Under the pieces are notes generated by a model. It ran no database searches, was not told the origin of the DNA, and saw only the letters and a program-made list of their open reading frames with translations. A stretch of DNA of 32,970 nucleotides from Dehalococcoidia bacterium (GTDB taxonomy: Bacteria > Chloroflexota > Dehalococcoidia > Lucifugimonadales > Lucifugimonadaceae). Positions 26,032 to 32,970 of this stretch are shown here, piece after piece. The DNA lies in NCBI GenBank assembly GCA_012959765.1, contig DUCO01000013.1, positions 1-32,970 on the forward strand. The letters are read 5' to 3'. The first letter of the stretch is position 1; the number at the start of each line of letters is the position of its first letter. The position numbers and the translations under genes are program-made.

Positions 26032-27126
26032 TTATTCGATCTTCGAAACATAGCCTTCGATAAGAATATCGCCATCGATGACGGTGTGGGTGAGATTTTC
26101 GAGAGGCAATGCATCTTTGATCGAGGCTATTCCGGGTCCTGCCAGAGGTCCCGGAGCATCATAACCCCCAATGATTTTGGGGGTTATGAAAGCAGCAACC
26201 TTGTGCACTAATCCTGCCTCAACGAACGCACCTGCCAGCCCCGCACCAGCCTCGATCATCACGTTATGGAGCCCTCGGGTGCCAAGCACATCTATCACCA
26301 CAGCAAGATCGACCTTGCCATCGATCAGCGTGGATTGGAGAACCGTAACGTTGTCGGTTGGTGGCGCGACATCCGTATTGTCACCAACGATCCACAGCAC
26401 CTCGCCGGGCTCACTGAGCAACGGCGCGTCGGCTGGCATACGACCGTTGGTATCGACAACCACTCGAAGAAGCGGGCGACCCGTTGCGTTGCCTTCGGAA
26501 TCTCGGGCAGTGAGACGGGGCTTATCCGATAGCACGGTGCCAATACCGGTGACCAGAGCGTCGGACTGACGCCGCATTTCGTGAACTCTTGCCCGCGACG
26601 CTTCGTTCGTAATCCACTGTGATTCACCTGTGCGAGTAGCGATTTTGCCGTCGAGACTCGTAGCGATTTTCAGTGTCACGAGCGGTCGCCGGGTTTTGAG
26701 ATGCCGGGCGAATCCTTCTACGAGAAGCTCGGCTCGCCTCTGCTGCTCACCAGTCGACTCGCGAACAACTTCGATTCCCGCGGCTTTTAGCTGGCGAAAT
26801 CCATTGCCCGAAACCCGAGGATTGGGATCTTCAAGTGGTGCGACGACTTTAGATATGCCTGCGGAGATAATCACGTCAGTACACGGCGGGGCAGCACCTT
26901 GAAAGGCGTGGGGTTCGAGCGTGCAGTAGAGGGTTGCGTTTTTGGCCTGTTCCCCGGCTTGAGCGACAGCGATTGCCTCAGCATGTTGGCCGGGACGCGG
27001 CTCGGTGGCACCTTCTCCAACAGTTTCGCCATCTCGAACCACTAATGCTCCAACAGGAGGACGCGGTGCGACGCCACCCTTGGCCTGTTCGGCGAGTTCA
27101 AGTGCTCGATCTAGTGGGTTACCGAT
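26032..27126 (-). CDS. ribD: Riboflavin biosynthesis deaminase/reductase, probable non-canonical AUC start
   Basis: RibD deaminates and then reduces the GTP-derived pyrimidine. The first standard start codon in frame is GTG at 27042 (336 residues), but that removes the first strand and helix of the deaminase. Upstream, the same frame still encodes IGNPLDRALELAEQA and GGVAPRPPVGAL, clearly the family N-terminus, back to a TAA at 27151-27153. No ATG, GTG or TTG exists there. GAGGA lies six bases before ATC at 27126, giving 364 residues, close to the E. coli length of 367. Zinc ligands are in QHAEA, LEPH (His instead of the usual Cys) and APPC. The reductase half carries LKIATSLDGKIAT and a C-terminal FITPKIIGG. 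It follows dcd by 44 bases. Confidence 0.88.
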   Translation of the reverse strand: MGNPLDRALELAEQAKGGVAPRPPVGALVVRDGETVGEGATEPRPGQHAEAIAVAQAGEQAKNATLYCTLEPHAFQGAAPPCTDVIISAGISKVVAPLEDPNPRVSGNGFRQLKAAGIEVVRESTGEQQRRAELLVEGFARHLKTRRPLVTLKIATSLDGKIATRTGESQWITNEASRARVHEMRRQSDALVTGIGTVLSDKPRLTARDSEGNATGRPLLRVVVDTNGRMPADAPLLSEPGEVLWIVGDNTDVAPPTDNVTVLQSTLIDGKVDLAVVIDVLGTRGLHNVMIEAGAGLAGAFVEAGLVHKVAAFITPKIIGGYDAPGPLAGPGIASIKDALPLENLTHTVIDGDILIEGYVSKIE

Positions 27127-27170
27127 AGCGATTCCTCGGGGCGAATTGGCTGTTTACTGCCACTGATGGC

Positions 27171-27752
27171 CTACGATTGCTTTATGTGGCTGTCGAAGTC
27201 GAGGTGGGCTCGGCTGGCAGTCGGTGATTCCTGCCCCTGATAACGACTGTTGAGTTCCTTTGAACCGTAAGGTCGGTCGACCTCAGTCGTCATCCGCTGG
27301 AATGAAATCTGGCCAATGCGCATGCCGAAATAAAGCGTGATTGGGAGACGAGAGACGTTTGCCAGTTCGAGTGTGAGATTGCCAGACCAACCGGGATCGA
27401 TGAACCCGGCAGTGGAGTGGATCATCAGGCCGAGTCGACCAAGTGAGCTTTTGCCTTCGATTCTGGCAACCAGCGAGTTCGACAGAGTCAGTTTTTCGAG
27501 GGTGCTGCCAAGAACGAATTCGCCCGGATGCAGCATGAACGGCTCGTCGTCTTCGATGATCACTTCGTCGGTTAGATTTGGAACGTCTTTACGTAGATCA
27601 ATGTAGGGCAGAGTGGAGTTCCTGAAGACAAGAATTTTGTTCGCCAGATGGAAGTCAACGCTGGCGGGCTGCACGTCTCGATCCGAATAGGGCTCGATCC
27701 CAATAGTTCCGGCTTCGACTGCTTCCCTTATCGATCGGTCGCTTAGGACCAT
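27171..27752 (-). CDS. dcd: dCTP deaminase
   Basis: This 193-residue trimeric enzyme of the dUTPase-like fold deaminates dCTP towards dUTP. Conserved parts are MVLSDRSI at the start, PASVDFHL, HPGEFVLGSTLE, then GKSSLGRLGLMIHSTAGFID with PGWSGNLTLEL carrying the catalytic Glu, and FGMRIGQISF. Length equals the usual enzyme. Whether it also has dUTPase activity (the bifunctional archaeal/actinobacterial type) cannot be told. It heads the dcd-ribD-ribE-ribBA-ribH-dinB gene row. The 150 bases upstream hold the terminator of the preceding gene and presumably this operon's promoter; no FMN riboswitch pattern is seen. Confidence 0.95.
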   Translation of the reverse strand: MVLSDRSIREAVEAGTIGIEPYSDRDVQPASVDFHLANKILVFRNSTLPYIDLRKDVPNLTDEVIIEDDEPFMLHPGEFVLGSTLEKLTLSNSLVARIEGKSSLGRLGLMIHSTAGFIDPGWSGNLTLELANVSRLPITLYFGMRIGQISFQRMTTEVDRPYGSKELNSRYQGQESPTASRAHLDFDSHIKQS

Positions 27753-27836
27753 GCGAACTTCCCTTACGTTGCTGCTGTGAGCGGCCAGAATGACCAGAAC
27801 AGATTGTAAGCGTTGCTACGAGATAACGGGCAAAGA

Positions 27837-27868
27837 GAAAAGGCGGACCCCAAAGTGAGATCCGCCCT
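27837..27868 (-). terminator. Intrinsic terminator after the SIMPL-domain gene
   Basis: On the minus strand AGGGCGGA and TCCGCCTT form a stem around a loop of about 13 bases, followed by TTTCTCTTT. It lies 36 bases after the SIMPL gene stop and separates it from the dcd-rib operon. Confidence 0.7.
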
Positions 27869-27904
27869 TTCGTAATTTTTTGTAGCGGTGTTTCGCCAAA
27901 TTCA

Positions 27905-28891
27905 CTAACCGGCGATTGCGAACACTGCCTGAACTGTGACCGAAAGATTCACGTCACCAGCAGAGATCGGTGAGGACTTGAATCCACCGTCCATCGCTGC
28001 CATTTCCATAACCGGTGCCGATGTTGCCATCGGAACCGAGCTTCCGATTTCGGTCAGGTAAACAAGCTGACCAAGAGTCACGCCCATAGCTCGTGCGTAC
28101 ACATCGGCTTTTGCCAGTGCGTCTGCAGCTGCTATCTGGCGAATCTGCTGACCGTAGACCGAAGAGTCGTCGACTGTGAACTGGATCGAGTTGGTCCTGA
28201 TCAGATCGCCGCCAGCTGTTGCTGCGGTGTCGACCACGGGGCTCAAATTGTCGATGTCTCGCACTGTCACCTGAACCGTGTTGGTTACTGTGTAGCCAGT
28301 GATTCGGGGCTCGCTGTGTCGACCCAGAGAGTCGGATACTTCGACCCAGACTGTCTGCGGGTAGATGTTGAAGTTCGTCGTTACGATGTCATCTTCAGAA
28401 ACACCGTTTGCCTTGATTGCTTCAAGAACGCTGTCCATAGCTTCGGCGGCGTTCTGTCGGGCTTCGGAAACGGTGATCTCTCGAGATTCAACACCGATCG
28501 AAATCTGCGCAACGTCAGCTGGAATTTCCAGGGTTGCCTGTCCGGTTACCCAGATTCCTGAGTTGGTTGATCCGCCCTGAGATGCGAATGCCGGTACGCC
28601 GTACGCAACGGGCGCCCCGTAAGGTGCGGGGGCAATCAAAGGTTCCCCGGCAGCAACGTCGTATCCGCTTGCGACGACTCCGCCACCAGAGTTAGATACG
28701 GATACTGACCCGATCGAGCTTGTCGAAACGTTTCCAACAACACCCGACGGTGCGCCGATGACCGGGGAACCTTCATTAGTTCCCTCTGTGTCGGATGCAG
28801 TGTCGGCGCATGCGACGGCTGCCAGCGAGAATACCGCTATTGCAGCCACAAGCAGCCATGCTGTGGGCTTTCGAAATTTGGTTTTGCTCAT
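27905..28891 (-). CDS. SIMPL-domain (DUF541) lipoprotein
   Basis: This 328-residue exported protein starts with a basic n-region (MSKTKFRKP), a hydrophobic core (LLVAAIAVFSLAAV) and ends the signal with AC, a plausible lipobox Cys. A low-complexity Gly/Ser linker follows to about residue 110. The SIMPL domain has VTGQATLEIPADVAQISIGV and EARQNAAEAMDSVL, with SIQFTVDD later. SIMPL proteins are periplasmic or surface proteins of poorly known, stress-related function. An upstream extension to 29155 would read through a repeat element; the ATG at 28891 has AAAGGA eight bases ahead and a true signal peptide. It is downstream of the sigma/anti-sigma pair. Confidence 0.9.
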   Translation of the reverse strand: MSKTKFRKPTAWLLVAAIAVFSLAAVACADTASDTEGTNEGSPVIGAPSGVVGNVSTSSIGSVSVSNSGGGVVASGYDVAAGEPLIAPAPYGAPVAYGVPAFASQGGSTNSGIWVTGQATLEIPADVAQISIGVESREITVSEARQNAAEAMDSVLEAIKANGVSEDDIVTTNFNIYPQTVWVEVSDSLGRHSEPRITGYTVTNTVQVTVRDIDNLSPVVDTAATAGGDLIRTNSIQFTVDDSSVYGQQIRQIAAADALAKADVYARAMGVTLGQLVYLTEIGSSVPMATSAPVMEMAAMDGGFKSSPISAGDVNLSVTVQAVFAIAG

Positions 28892-29062
28892 GACTGATGT
28901 CCTTTTAGTAAGAGTCTTGCTGGATCGGGTATTCGCTGTTGAATCCCGATCCTGATTTAGTTGCCTGAGCGACTGGCCGAGTAACGGTTCGTCGTTGTTA
29001 TAAGTAATGACGTTAAAAGGGGTGTTTTTGTTCCATGTGTGTTTGGAGAGAGGGGCATTTCT

Positions 29063-29101
29063 GTCATTGCGAGGAGCCTGCCCTGAGGTGACGTGGCAAT
29101 C
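29063..29101 (+). repeat. Family 2 repeat, single-ended copy
   Basis: GTCATTGCGAGGAGCCTGCC continues to GAGGTGACGTGGCAATC. This is close to the reverse complement of the right end of the 2640-2799 element. No opposite end is obvious nearby, so it is a solo end. It lies in the 435-base non-coding space between the anti-sigma and SIMPL genes. Confidence 0.65.
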
Positions 29102-29234
29102 AGCGATCTCACCGCCATTGGTGCTGGATTTAGGAAACGACTGATTCTCAGACACAAGCTGACAGCTTCAACGCCACCTACCGTCGTGCTAAGCCGCCAC
29201 CACTGTAATGCTGAACTGTTGGCTCGGGAAGTAG

Positions 29235-29277
29235 GCTTGCACCGGTGCAAGCTAGATCCTGAAAATGAATTCAGGAT
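29235..29277. repeat. Back-to-back palindromes
   Basis: A perfect 18-base palindrome GCTTGCACCGGTGCAAGC (29235-29252) is followed at once by the hairpin ATCCTGAA (29256-29263), six-base loop, TTCAGGAT (29270-29277). The rest of 28892-29327 shows no gene. The pair could be a repeat element, a protein-binding site or a processing signal between the anti-sigma and SIMPL genes. Confidence 0.6.
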
Positions 29278-29327
29278 GACAAGAAGGGGACGATTCGCCG
29301 CACATTCACGTAGCGCCGACGGCAGCT

Positions 29328-30398
29328 TTACTCGCCGCGTACTCGGCGGAGTCCTGCCCATGCGCCGATTGCTGCTACAGCAAGTGCTGCGAGGGCGATT
29401 TGAAGCTGCCATAGAGGTAGGGAGATGCCTTTTCCTGCGCCTTCACCGGCACCGCCAGCAGCGCCAGCAAGTGCACCTTCACCAGCACCAGCCGCTGCGC
29501 TAGAAGCCGCTCCGTCAGCCGCTCCAGCGAAAGAGCCATCGCCAGTACCGGCACCGGCACTCGTTATTGGATCTTCATCAATGGCCCCGCCGGTTCCAAA
29601 CTCAAGAGTTGTATCAGCGTCATCACTCTCCGGCCCGTCCACCTCAAGCTGCTCTCCACTCTTAGATCGAGCGCTGTCATCTTCAGAGTCTCCATCTCCA
29701 ACAATCTCAGGCTCTTCTTCCATCAATGCCATTTCTGGCTCAGGAGCAGCCAGACTGGCTGGCTCGTCGATTCCACCGCCGGCTGCGCTTTCCAGAGTTA
29801 TCGCAGAATCATCAGGAGCCAGAGGTGCCACCGCTGCCATAGCGGTAGCAGCCGGAGCAGCTGTTGCCCCTGCTGAAGCTTTTTCAGTTACAACAGCCAT
29901 TTCCATTGAAGGAGCGCTCTCAGCCGCTGCCCCTCCACCAGAAGTTGCTGCAGATTCGGCGAACGAAGCCGATGAGGACGAATCATCCCTGCCGCCGCCC
30001 GTTTGATCGACGGTTCCAGTGATATCGCCAATGGTCAGCAACGCTACACCAACAGCCGCTATTACGGCGATTACTGCGGGTGCCATGGCCAGTTTTCGTT
30101 GCGGAGCGAACAACTCAGCAAGTCGGGAAAGACCCGATTCCGACCGTTCTGCGGCAGCCACCATTTCCGGAGTTACAGCAAACGATCGAGGCGCCTCAAC
30201 GTTTTCGATTCTCGAAAGCACATCTCGCAAGGCCCGCTGAGTGGAGAGGTCTTTTCCGAGCGCTGGGTCACGGCGCATCATCTCTTCGACGAGTTTTACC
30301 TCGTCGTCGGACGCGCTTCCCTCGACGTACGCATTTACTGCCCAGACGGAACTCGAATCTGTACGGTCAATAAACCGATTTAGAATCCTCAAAACCAC
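29328..30398 (-). CDS. Probable membrane anti-sigma factor with long Ala/acidic extracytoplasmic region
   Basis: This 356-residue protein begins with a cytoplasmic helical segment resembling anti-sigma N-termini (NAYVEGSASDDEVKLVEEMM, about residues 22-41, then DPALGKDL). No HxxxCxxC zinc motif is present. A membrane segment lies at about 103-124. A very low-complexity Ala/Gly/Ser/Glu/Asp region (about 125-325) would be outside the cell, and a second membrane helix at about 328-350 ends in a basic tail (LRRVRGE). The GTG at 30398 has AAGGAG about 12 bases upstream. It follows the ECF sigma gene by 21 bases, which supports the anti-sigma role. Confidence 0.75.
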   Translation of the reverse strand: MVLRILNRFIDRTDSSSVWAVNAYVEGSASDDEVKLVEEMMRRDPALGKDLSTQRALRDVLSRIENVEAPRSFAVTPEMVAAAERSESGLSRLAELFAPQRKLAMAPAVIAVIAAVGVALLTIGDITGTVDQTGGGRDDSSSSASFAESAATSGGGAAAESAPSMEMAVVTEKASAGATAAPAATAMAAVAPLAPDDSAITLESAAGGGIDEPASLAAPEPEMALMEEEPEIVGDGDSEDDSARSKSGEQLEVDGPESDDADTTLEFGTGGAIDEDPITSAGAGTGDGSFAGAADGAASSAAAGAGEGALAGAAGGAGEGAGKGISLPLWQLQIALAALAVAAIGAWAGLRRVRGE

Positions 30399-30419
30399 TC
30401 TGTTTTATTTCTCCTTGTC

Positions 30420-31061
30420 TTATAGACGCATTGAGGCGGGTAAAAGTTCCGGTTCTTCTTGAACACAATCACGCATTCGCGCTCTGGCACGGTTTAAGCG
30501 GGACTTCACGGTGCCGATCGAAACACCAATCGATTCAGCCGCTGCGTCGTATTGATAGCCCTGGACATCGATCATCACCATGGCGAACCGGTGATCCTCT
30601 GAAAGCCCGCCGAGGCAATGGTCGATAAGGCGCGCCAGTTCGGCGTTTAAGGCGTCGGCAAACGGGTCGGCCGAATCGTCTTTCACGGTTTCTGAGAAAT
30701 AGACGATGTCTTCATCGATAGAAGTTTCAGATCGTCTTGACATCTTCCTCAGGTAATCGAGTGAGGCATTTTTAGCGATTCGAAAAAGCCATGCCCGGAA
30801 AATTCCGCCCCGATAGCTCGCTATCTTGCGAAAAGCCGAAATAAAGGTGTCCTGGGTGATGTCTTCGGCTGCTGCGTGATTTCTGACAGTGCGAAGGACG
30901 ACCGCAAACACCGCGCTTTGATACTCGACTACCAGACGGTTGAAAGCGTCGTAGTCGCCATCGCGGGTCAGCTGAATCAGTCGTTGTTCGTCAAAATTGG
31001 TCAAAATTGGGTCCGAAATTACGTGCGGCTCAATCCTACTCGTCACCCAACGGTTCAGCAT
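30420..31061 (-). CDS. ECF-type RNA polymerase sigma factor
   Basis: This 213-residue sigma-70 family protein lacks regions 1 and 3. Region 2 spans about residues 37-107, with AAAEDITQDTFISAFRKIAS and RAWLFRIAKNASLDYLRK. Region 4 spans about 150-200, with YDAAAESIGVSIGTVKSRLN followed by RARARMRD. It directs RNA polymerase to a stress regulon and is probably held by the membrane protein encoded next. The start is taken at the ATG at 31061, although no ribosome site is visible; a GTG five codons later is also possible. It is divergent from signal peptidase I across 145 bases. Confidence 0.93.
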   Translation of the reverse strand: MLNRWVTSRIEPHVISDPILTNFDEQRLIQLTRDGDYDAFNRLVVEYQSAVFAVVLRTVRNHAAAEDITQDTFISAFRKIASYRGGIFRAWLFRIAKNASLDYLRKMSRRSETSIDEDIVYFSETVKDDSADPFADALNAELARLIDHCLGGLSEDHRFAMVMIDVQGYQYDAAAESIGVSIGTVKSRLNRARARMRDCVQEEPELLPASMRL

Positions 31062-31157
31062 TCGACGCCCGAAGCGTTACTCGCCGATTACGTGGAACTG
31101 GAACACGGCTTGATACATTTGTTAGAGAACGTTTTTCAGTTCATGACGCGGCCCCCA

Positions 31158-31220
31158 GTAGTTCACGGCGTAGCCCCAGTGGTTCACGGCGAAGCCAAGG
31201 TAGTTCATGCGAACAGCACT
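31158..31220 (+). repeat. Three imperfect 21-base direct repeats spanning the lepB start codon
   Basis: Units begin at 31158 (GTAGTTCACGGCGTAGCC), 31179 (GTGGTTCACGGCGAAGCC) and 31200 (GTAGTTCATGCGAACAGC). The first two differ at few positions; the third is diverged and contains the ATG of signal peptidase I at its TTCATG. The unit length is a multiple of three, so expansion would not shift an overlapping frame. Confidence 0.6.
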
Positions 31221-31749
31221 TCGAGATACAGGCGAGACGATCATCACCGCAGTGGTGATTTTTCTTGTGCTGCAGGGAACAACACAAAATTTCCTCATCG
31301 AAGGCTCGTCGATGGTGCCGACGCTGGTCGATGAGGAACGCATGCTGGTCAATCGATTCGTATACATCCAGTCGCCTATCAGCTTGTTCGGAAACGACCG
31401 CTATCTTTTCGGCGGCCCAAGACGTGGCGATATTGTGGTGTTCCACCCGCCAACGGGATCAGAAACCGATTTTGTGAAGCGAATCATCGGTGTGCCTGGC
31501 GACTGGATCGATTTGGACGGCGAAAGCGTCTACGTGAACGGTGTGAAGACCACTTATGTCGATGGATCGACAGCGCGGCGTCACGAGGATTATCCAGCTC
31601 AAGTACCCGAAGGTGAATACTTCGTGCTTGGTGATAACCGCCGAGTGTCGATCGATTCGCGCAACTGGGGGTTTGTTCAAGCTGATGAGTTAGTGGGTCG
31701 CACATGGATCGTGTGGTGGCCGTTCACAGAATTCCAGCTTTACAGCTAG
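31207..31749 (+). CDS. lepB: Signal peptidase I
   Basis: This 180-residue membrane-anchored serine protease removes signal peptides from exported proteins. One N-terminal membrane segment (about residues 10-27) is followed by the Ser-Lys dyad: Ser35 in EGSSMVPTL and Lys91 in DFVKRIIGVPGD. Later signatures are GEYFVLGDNRRVSIDSRNWG. The length is that of compact bacterial forms. The ATG at 31207 has AAGG six bases upstream and lies within a 21-base repeat array. It stands divergent from the ECF sigma gene; the pairing with envelope-stress genes is natural but co-regulation is not shown. Confidence 0.95.
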   Translation: MRTALRDTGETIITAVVIFLVLQGTTQNFLIEGSSMVPTLVDEERMLVNRFVYIQSPISLFGNDRYLFGGPRRGDIVVFHPPTGSETDFVKRIIGVPGDWIDLDGESVYVNGVKTTYVDGSTARRHEDYPAQVPEGEYFVLGDNRRVSIDSRNWGFVQADELVGRTWIVWWPFTEFQLYS

Positions 31750-31883
31750 CTCCCTCGCAATGCCGGAACGAACAGGCTGCCACCCGTCTATATAGATCAC
31801 GAGAACGTCACGCGCTGCTGCGAGTATCGAAGTGAGGCGCGTATAGTATCGCCCGACATCCGAACGTAATTAAGGGCGGAAAA

Positions 31884-32970
31884 ATGGTGTCAAACGTCTC
31901 GCAGACCGAAAGTGTGCCCGGTCATCTCCTCGATCTTTCGGAGCGAGTTGTTGAAGCGGCTGCCGATCCCAGATATGTCACGCTCAAAGACATGTGGACT
32001 CGCCACAATCGACTCGAAAAAGTCGCTAAAACACCCGTTTACGTTTGCCTGAAACGTGGCACAGAGGCAAATGCAAACCCGGTTACCTGGAGCGAGTTGA
32101 TCCCATACGAAACCCGTATTTCGACTGACCCTCTCGAATTAGATATCGAGGTTCAATTATGGCAAAAGCTGTACAAACATGATCACATCCCAGATGACGA
32201 AGTTCTGGTCCCGACTATCTGGAAACCCGGTTCGACCAGTTGCTGGCAGTTCCGATGACGCCGACACCGATGTTGATGCTGGTGTCGGAGGTGATTTCGA
32301 GAGGCTCGACTCCAAGCAGGCAGCACGCTTATGGGGTCTGGAGTTTAAGCAACGGCGGTCAGGCGGACCCGGCAACGCGTATGCCGGTGAGCCGACCGTG
32401 ACCAATGAAGCAGACTTCAAAAAACTGATACGACCGCGTTACGTGATTGATGATGACGCGACAAACGAGCGTATCGAGAAGGCGAAAGATCTCGTCGGCA
32501 AAAAGCTTCCGGTCAAGATTCGCACCGATGAAATTTCGTACGCCCCAACGGAAACGATGATCAGCTTGATGGGCATGGAGGCTGTGCTGTTTGGTGTTTA
32601 CGACCGACCCGATTTCATTCACCGAATCATGGAATTTATCACCGACGCCACGATCGAGTATCACCTCGAACGGGAAGCGGCTGGCGGGGTCGATTCCGAG
32701 CAGACCTGGGGCTACCGAATGCCGTATGAAGAGGTTCCGGAAGGAGTCGATACCAAAACCCTGGCAACCGGTTGGGCGACCATCGCTGCTCAAAGCATGT
32801 GTGGACTGTCCCCCGCAATGTACGAAGAGTTTGTGCAGCCGTATCACGAACGCATGGCCAAAGTGATCAGCGACAACCGTATTTACTATCACGGCTGCGA
32901 AGATCTTACGAAGAAGATCCCTATCATTCGCCAACTACCGAATCTGAGACGCTTCCACATTTCACCATGG
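31884..32970 (+). pseudogene. UroD-like (MtaA/CmuA-type) methyltransferase gene with a +1 frameshift, cut by the window end
   Basis: From the ATG at 31884 (GGCGGA site just upstream) the frame runs about 113 residues to VLVPTIW and then stops at 32256. The downstream reading, shifted by one base near AAACCCGG (32223-32230), continues without a stop to the window end. It includes RPVAGSSDD, LWGLEFKQRRSGGPGNAYAG, LIRPRYVIDDD, MGMEAVLFGVYDRPDFIHRI, MPYEEVPEG and IYYHGCEDLTKKIPI. This layout fits uroporphyrinogen-decarboxylase-fold proteins, mostly corrinoid-linked methyltransferases, rather than true HemE; the HGC stretch is a likely zinc/thiol site. The gene is therefore either inactivated, mis-sequenced, or read by +1 frameshifting. 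The C-terminus is not visible. Confidence 0.78.

Noticed and set aside
26160..26188. A perfect 11-bp hairpin (CATAACCCCCA/TGGGGGTTATG) inside ribD
   Set aside because: It coincides with the codons for the conserved ITPKIIGGY stretch, so the symmetry is probably a by-product of protein constraint.
27753..27904. A possible FMN riboswitch ahead of the riboflavin operon
   Set aside because: None of the conserved FMN-element blocks could be seen here or in the 44 bases between dcd and ribD.
28892..29155. An N-terminal extension of the SIMPL protein
   Set aside because: The extension reads through a family 2 repeat and lacks a signal peptide at its front; the ATG at 28891 has a good ribosome site and starts a proper lipoprotein signal.
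29425..30006. A 193-residue Ala/Pro-rich plus-strand open frame
   Set aside because: It is the antisense of the low-complexity region of the anti-sigma gene, whose codon bias keeps that frame open.
1..32970. CRISPR arrays, transposases, phage or toxin-antitoxin genes
   Set aside because: No regularly spaced repeats, no transposase or integrase motifs and no such small gene pairs were found on either strand.

Overview
The window looks like a chromosomal segment of a free-living bacterium, most likely an uncultured marine Chloroflexota of the SAR202 type (Dehalococcoidia-related). This is inference. It rests on the mix of an enolase-superfamily dehydratase, an MlrC-type M81 protein, several D-2-hydroxyacid dehydrogenases, an amidase, a DapA-family lyase and a UroD-like methyltransferase, a repertoire known to be expanded in that group. 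No rRNA, ribosomal-protein or phylogenetic marker is present to prove it. No phage, plasmid, insertion-sequence transposase, CRISPR or defence genes were seen.

Layout. 1-154 holds the cut-off start of a minus-strand gene. 434-1645 (-) is a mandelate-racemase/enolase-superfamily enzyme, divergent from uppP (1786-2616, +). 2815-5655 holds a cupin (-), a CehA/McbA-like PHP metallohydrolase (+) and an unrecognised protein (+). 5682-10626 is a minus-strand block: three tandem D-2-hydroxyacid dehydrogenases followed by an M81/MlrC protein. 10793-15478 is a plus-strand block: M42-like peptidase, TPP enzyme, GYD-domain protein and amidase. 15538-16945 (-) is a DUF1326/DUF2182 pair in which the DUF1326 gene is broken by three single-base indels and a nonsense codon. 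17131-20726 (-) holds an unrecognised probable barrel protein and an ABC exporter. 20874-21028 (-) is a tRNA-Gln/tRNA-Glu pair with a terminator. 21236-22168 (+) is a DapA-family lyase.

27752 down to 22398 (-) reads as one operon: dcd, ribD, ribE (riboflavin synthase), ribBA, ribH, dinB. It contains a complete set of core riboflavin-ring enzymes with nearly touching genes. ribD has no ordinary start codon at the position its homology requires. 31061 down to 27905 (-) is an envelope-stress-like set: ECF sigma factor, membrane anti-sigma-like protein and SIMPL-domain lipoprotein. Signal peptidase I is divergent from it (31207-31749, +). The window ends inside a UroD/MtaA-like methyltransferase gene (31884 onward, +) that carries a +1 frameshift.

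Intergenic spaces hold at least three families of short inverted or dispersed repeats (MITE/REP-like). They are the main structure that genes do not explain. The catabolic genes (dehydratase, dehydrogenases, TPP enzyme, amidase, aldolase-type lyase) suggest a lifestyle of dismantling oxidised or amide-containing organic acids, but no complete pathway can be named from sequence alone.
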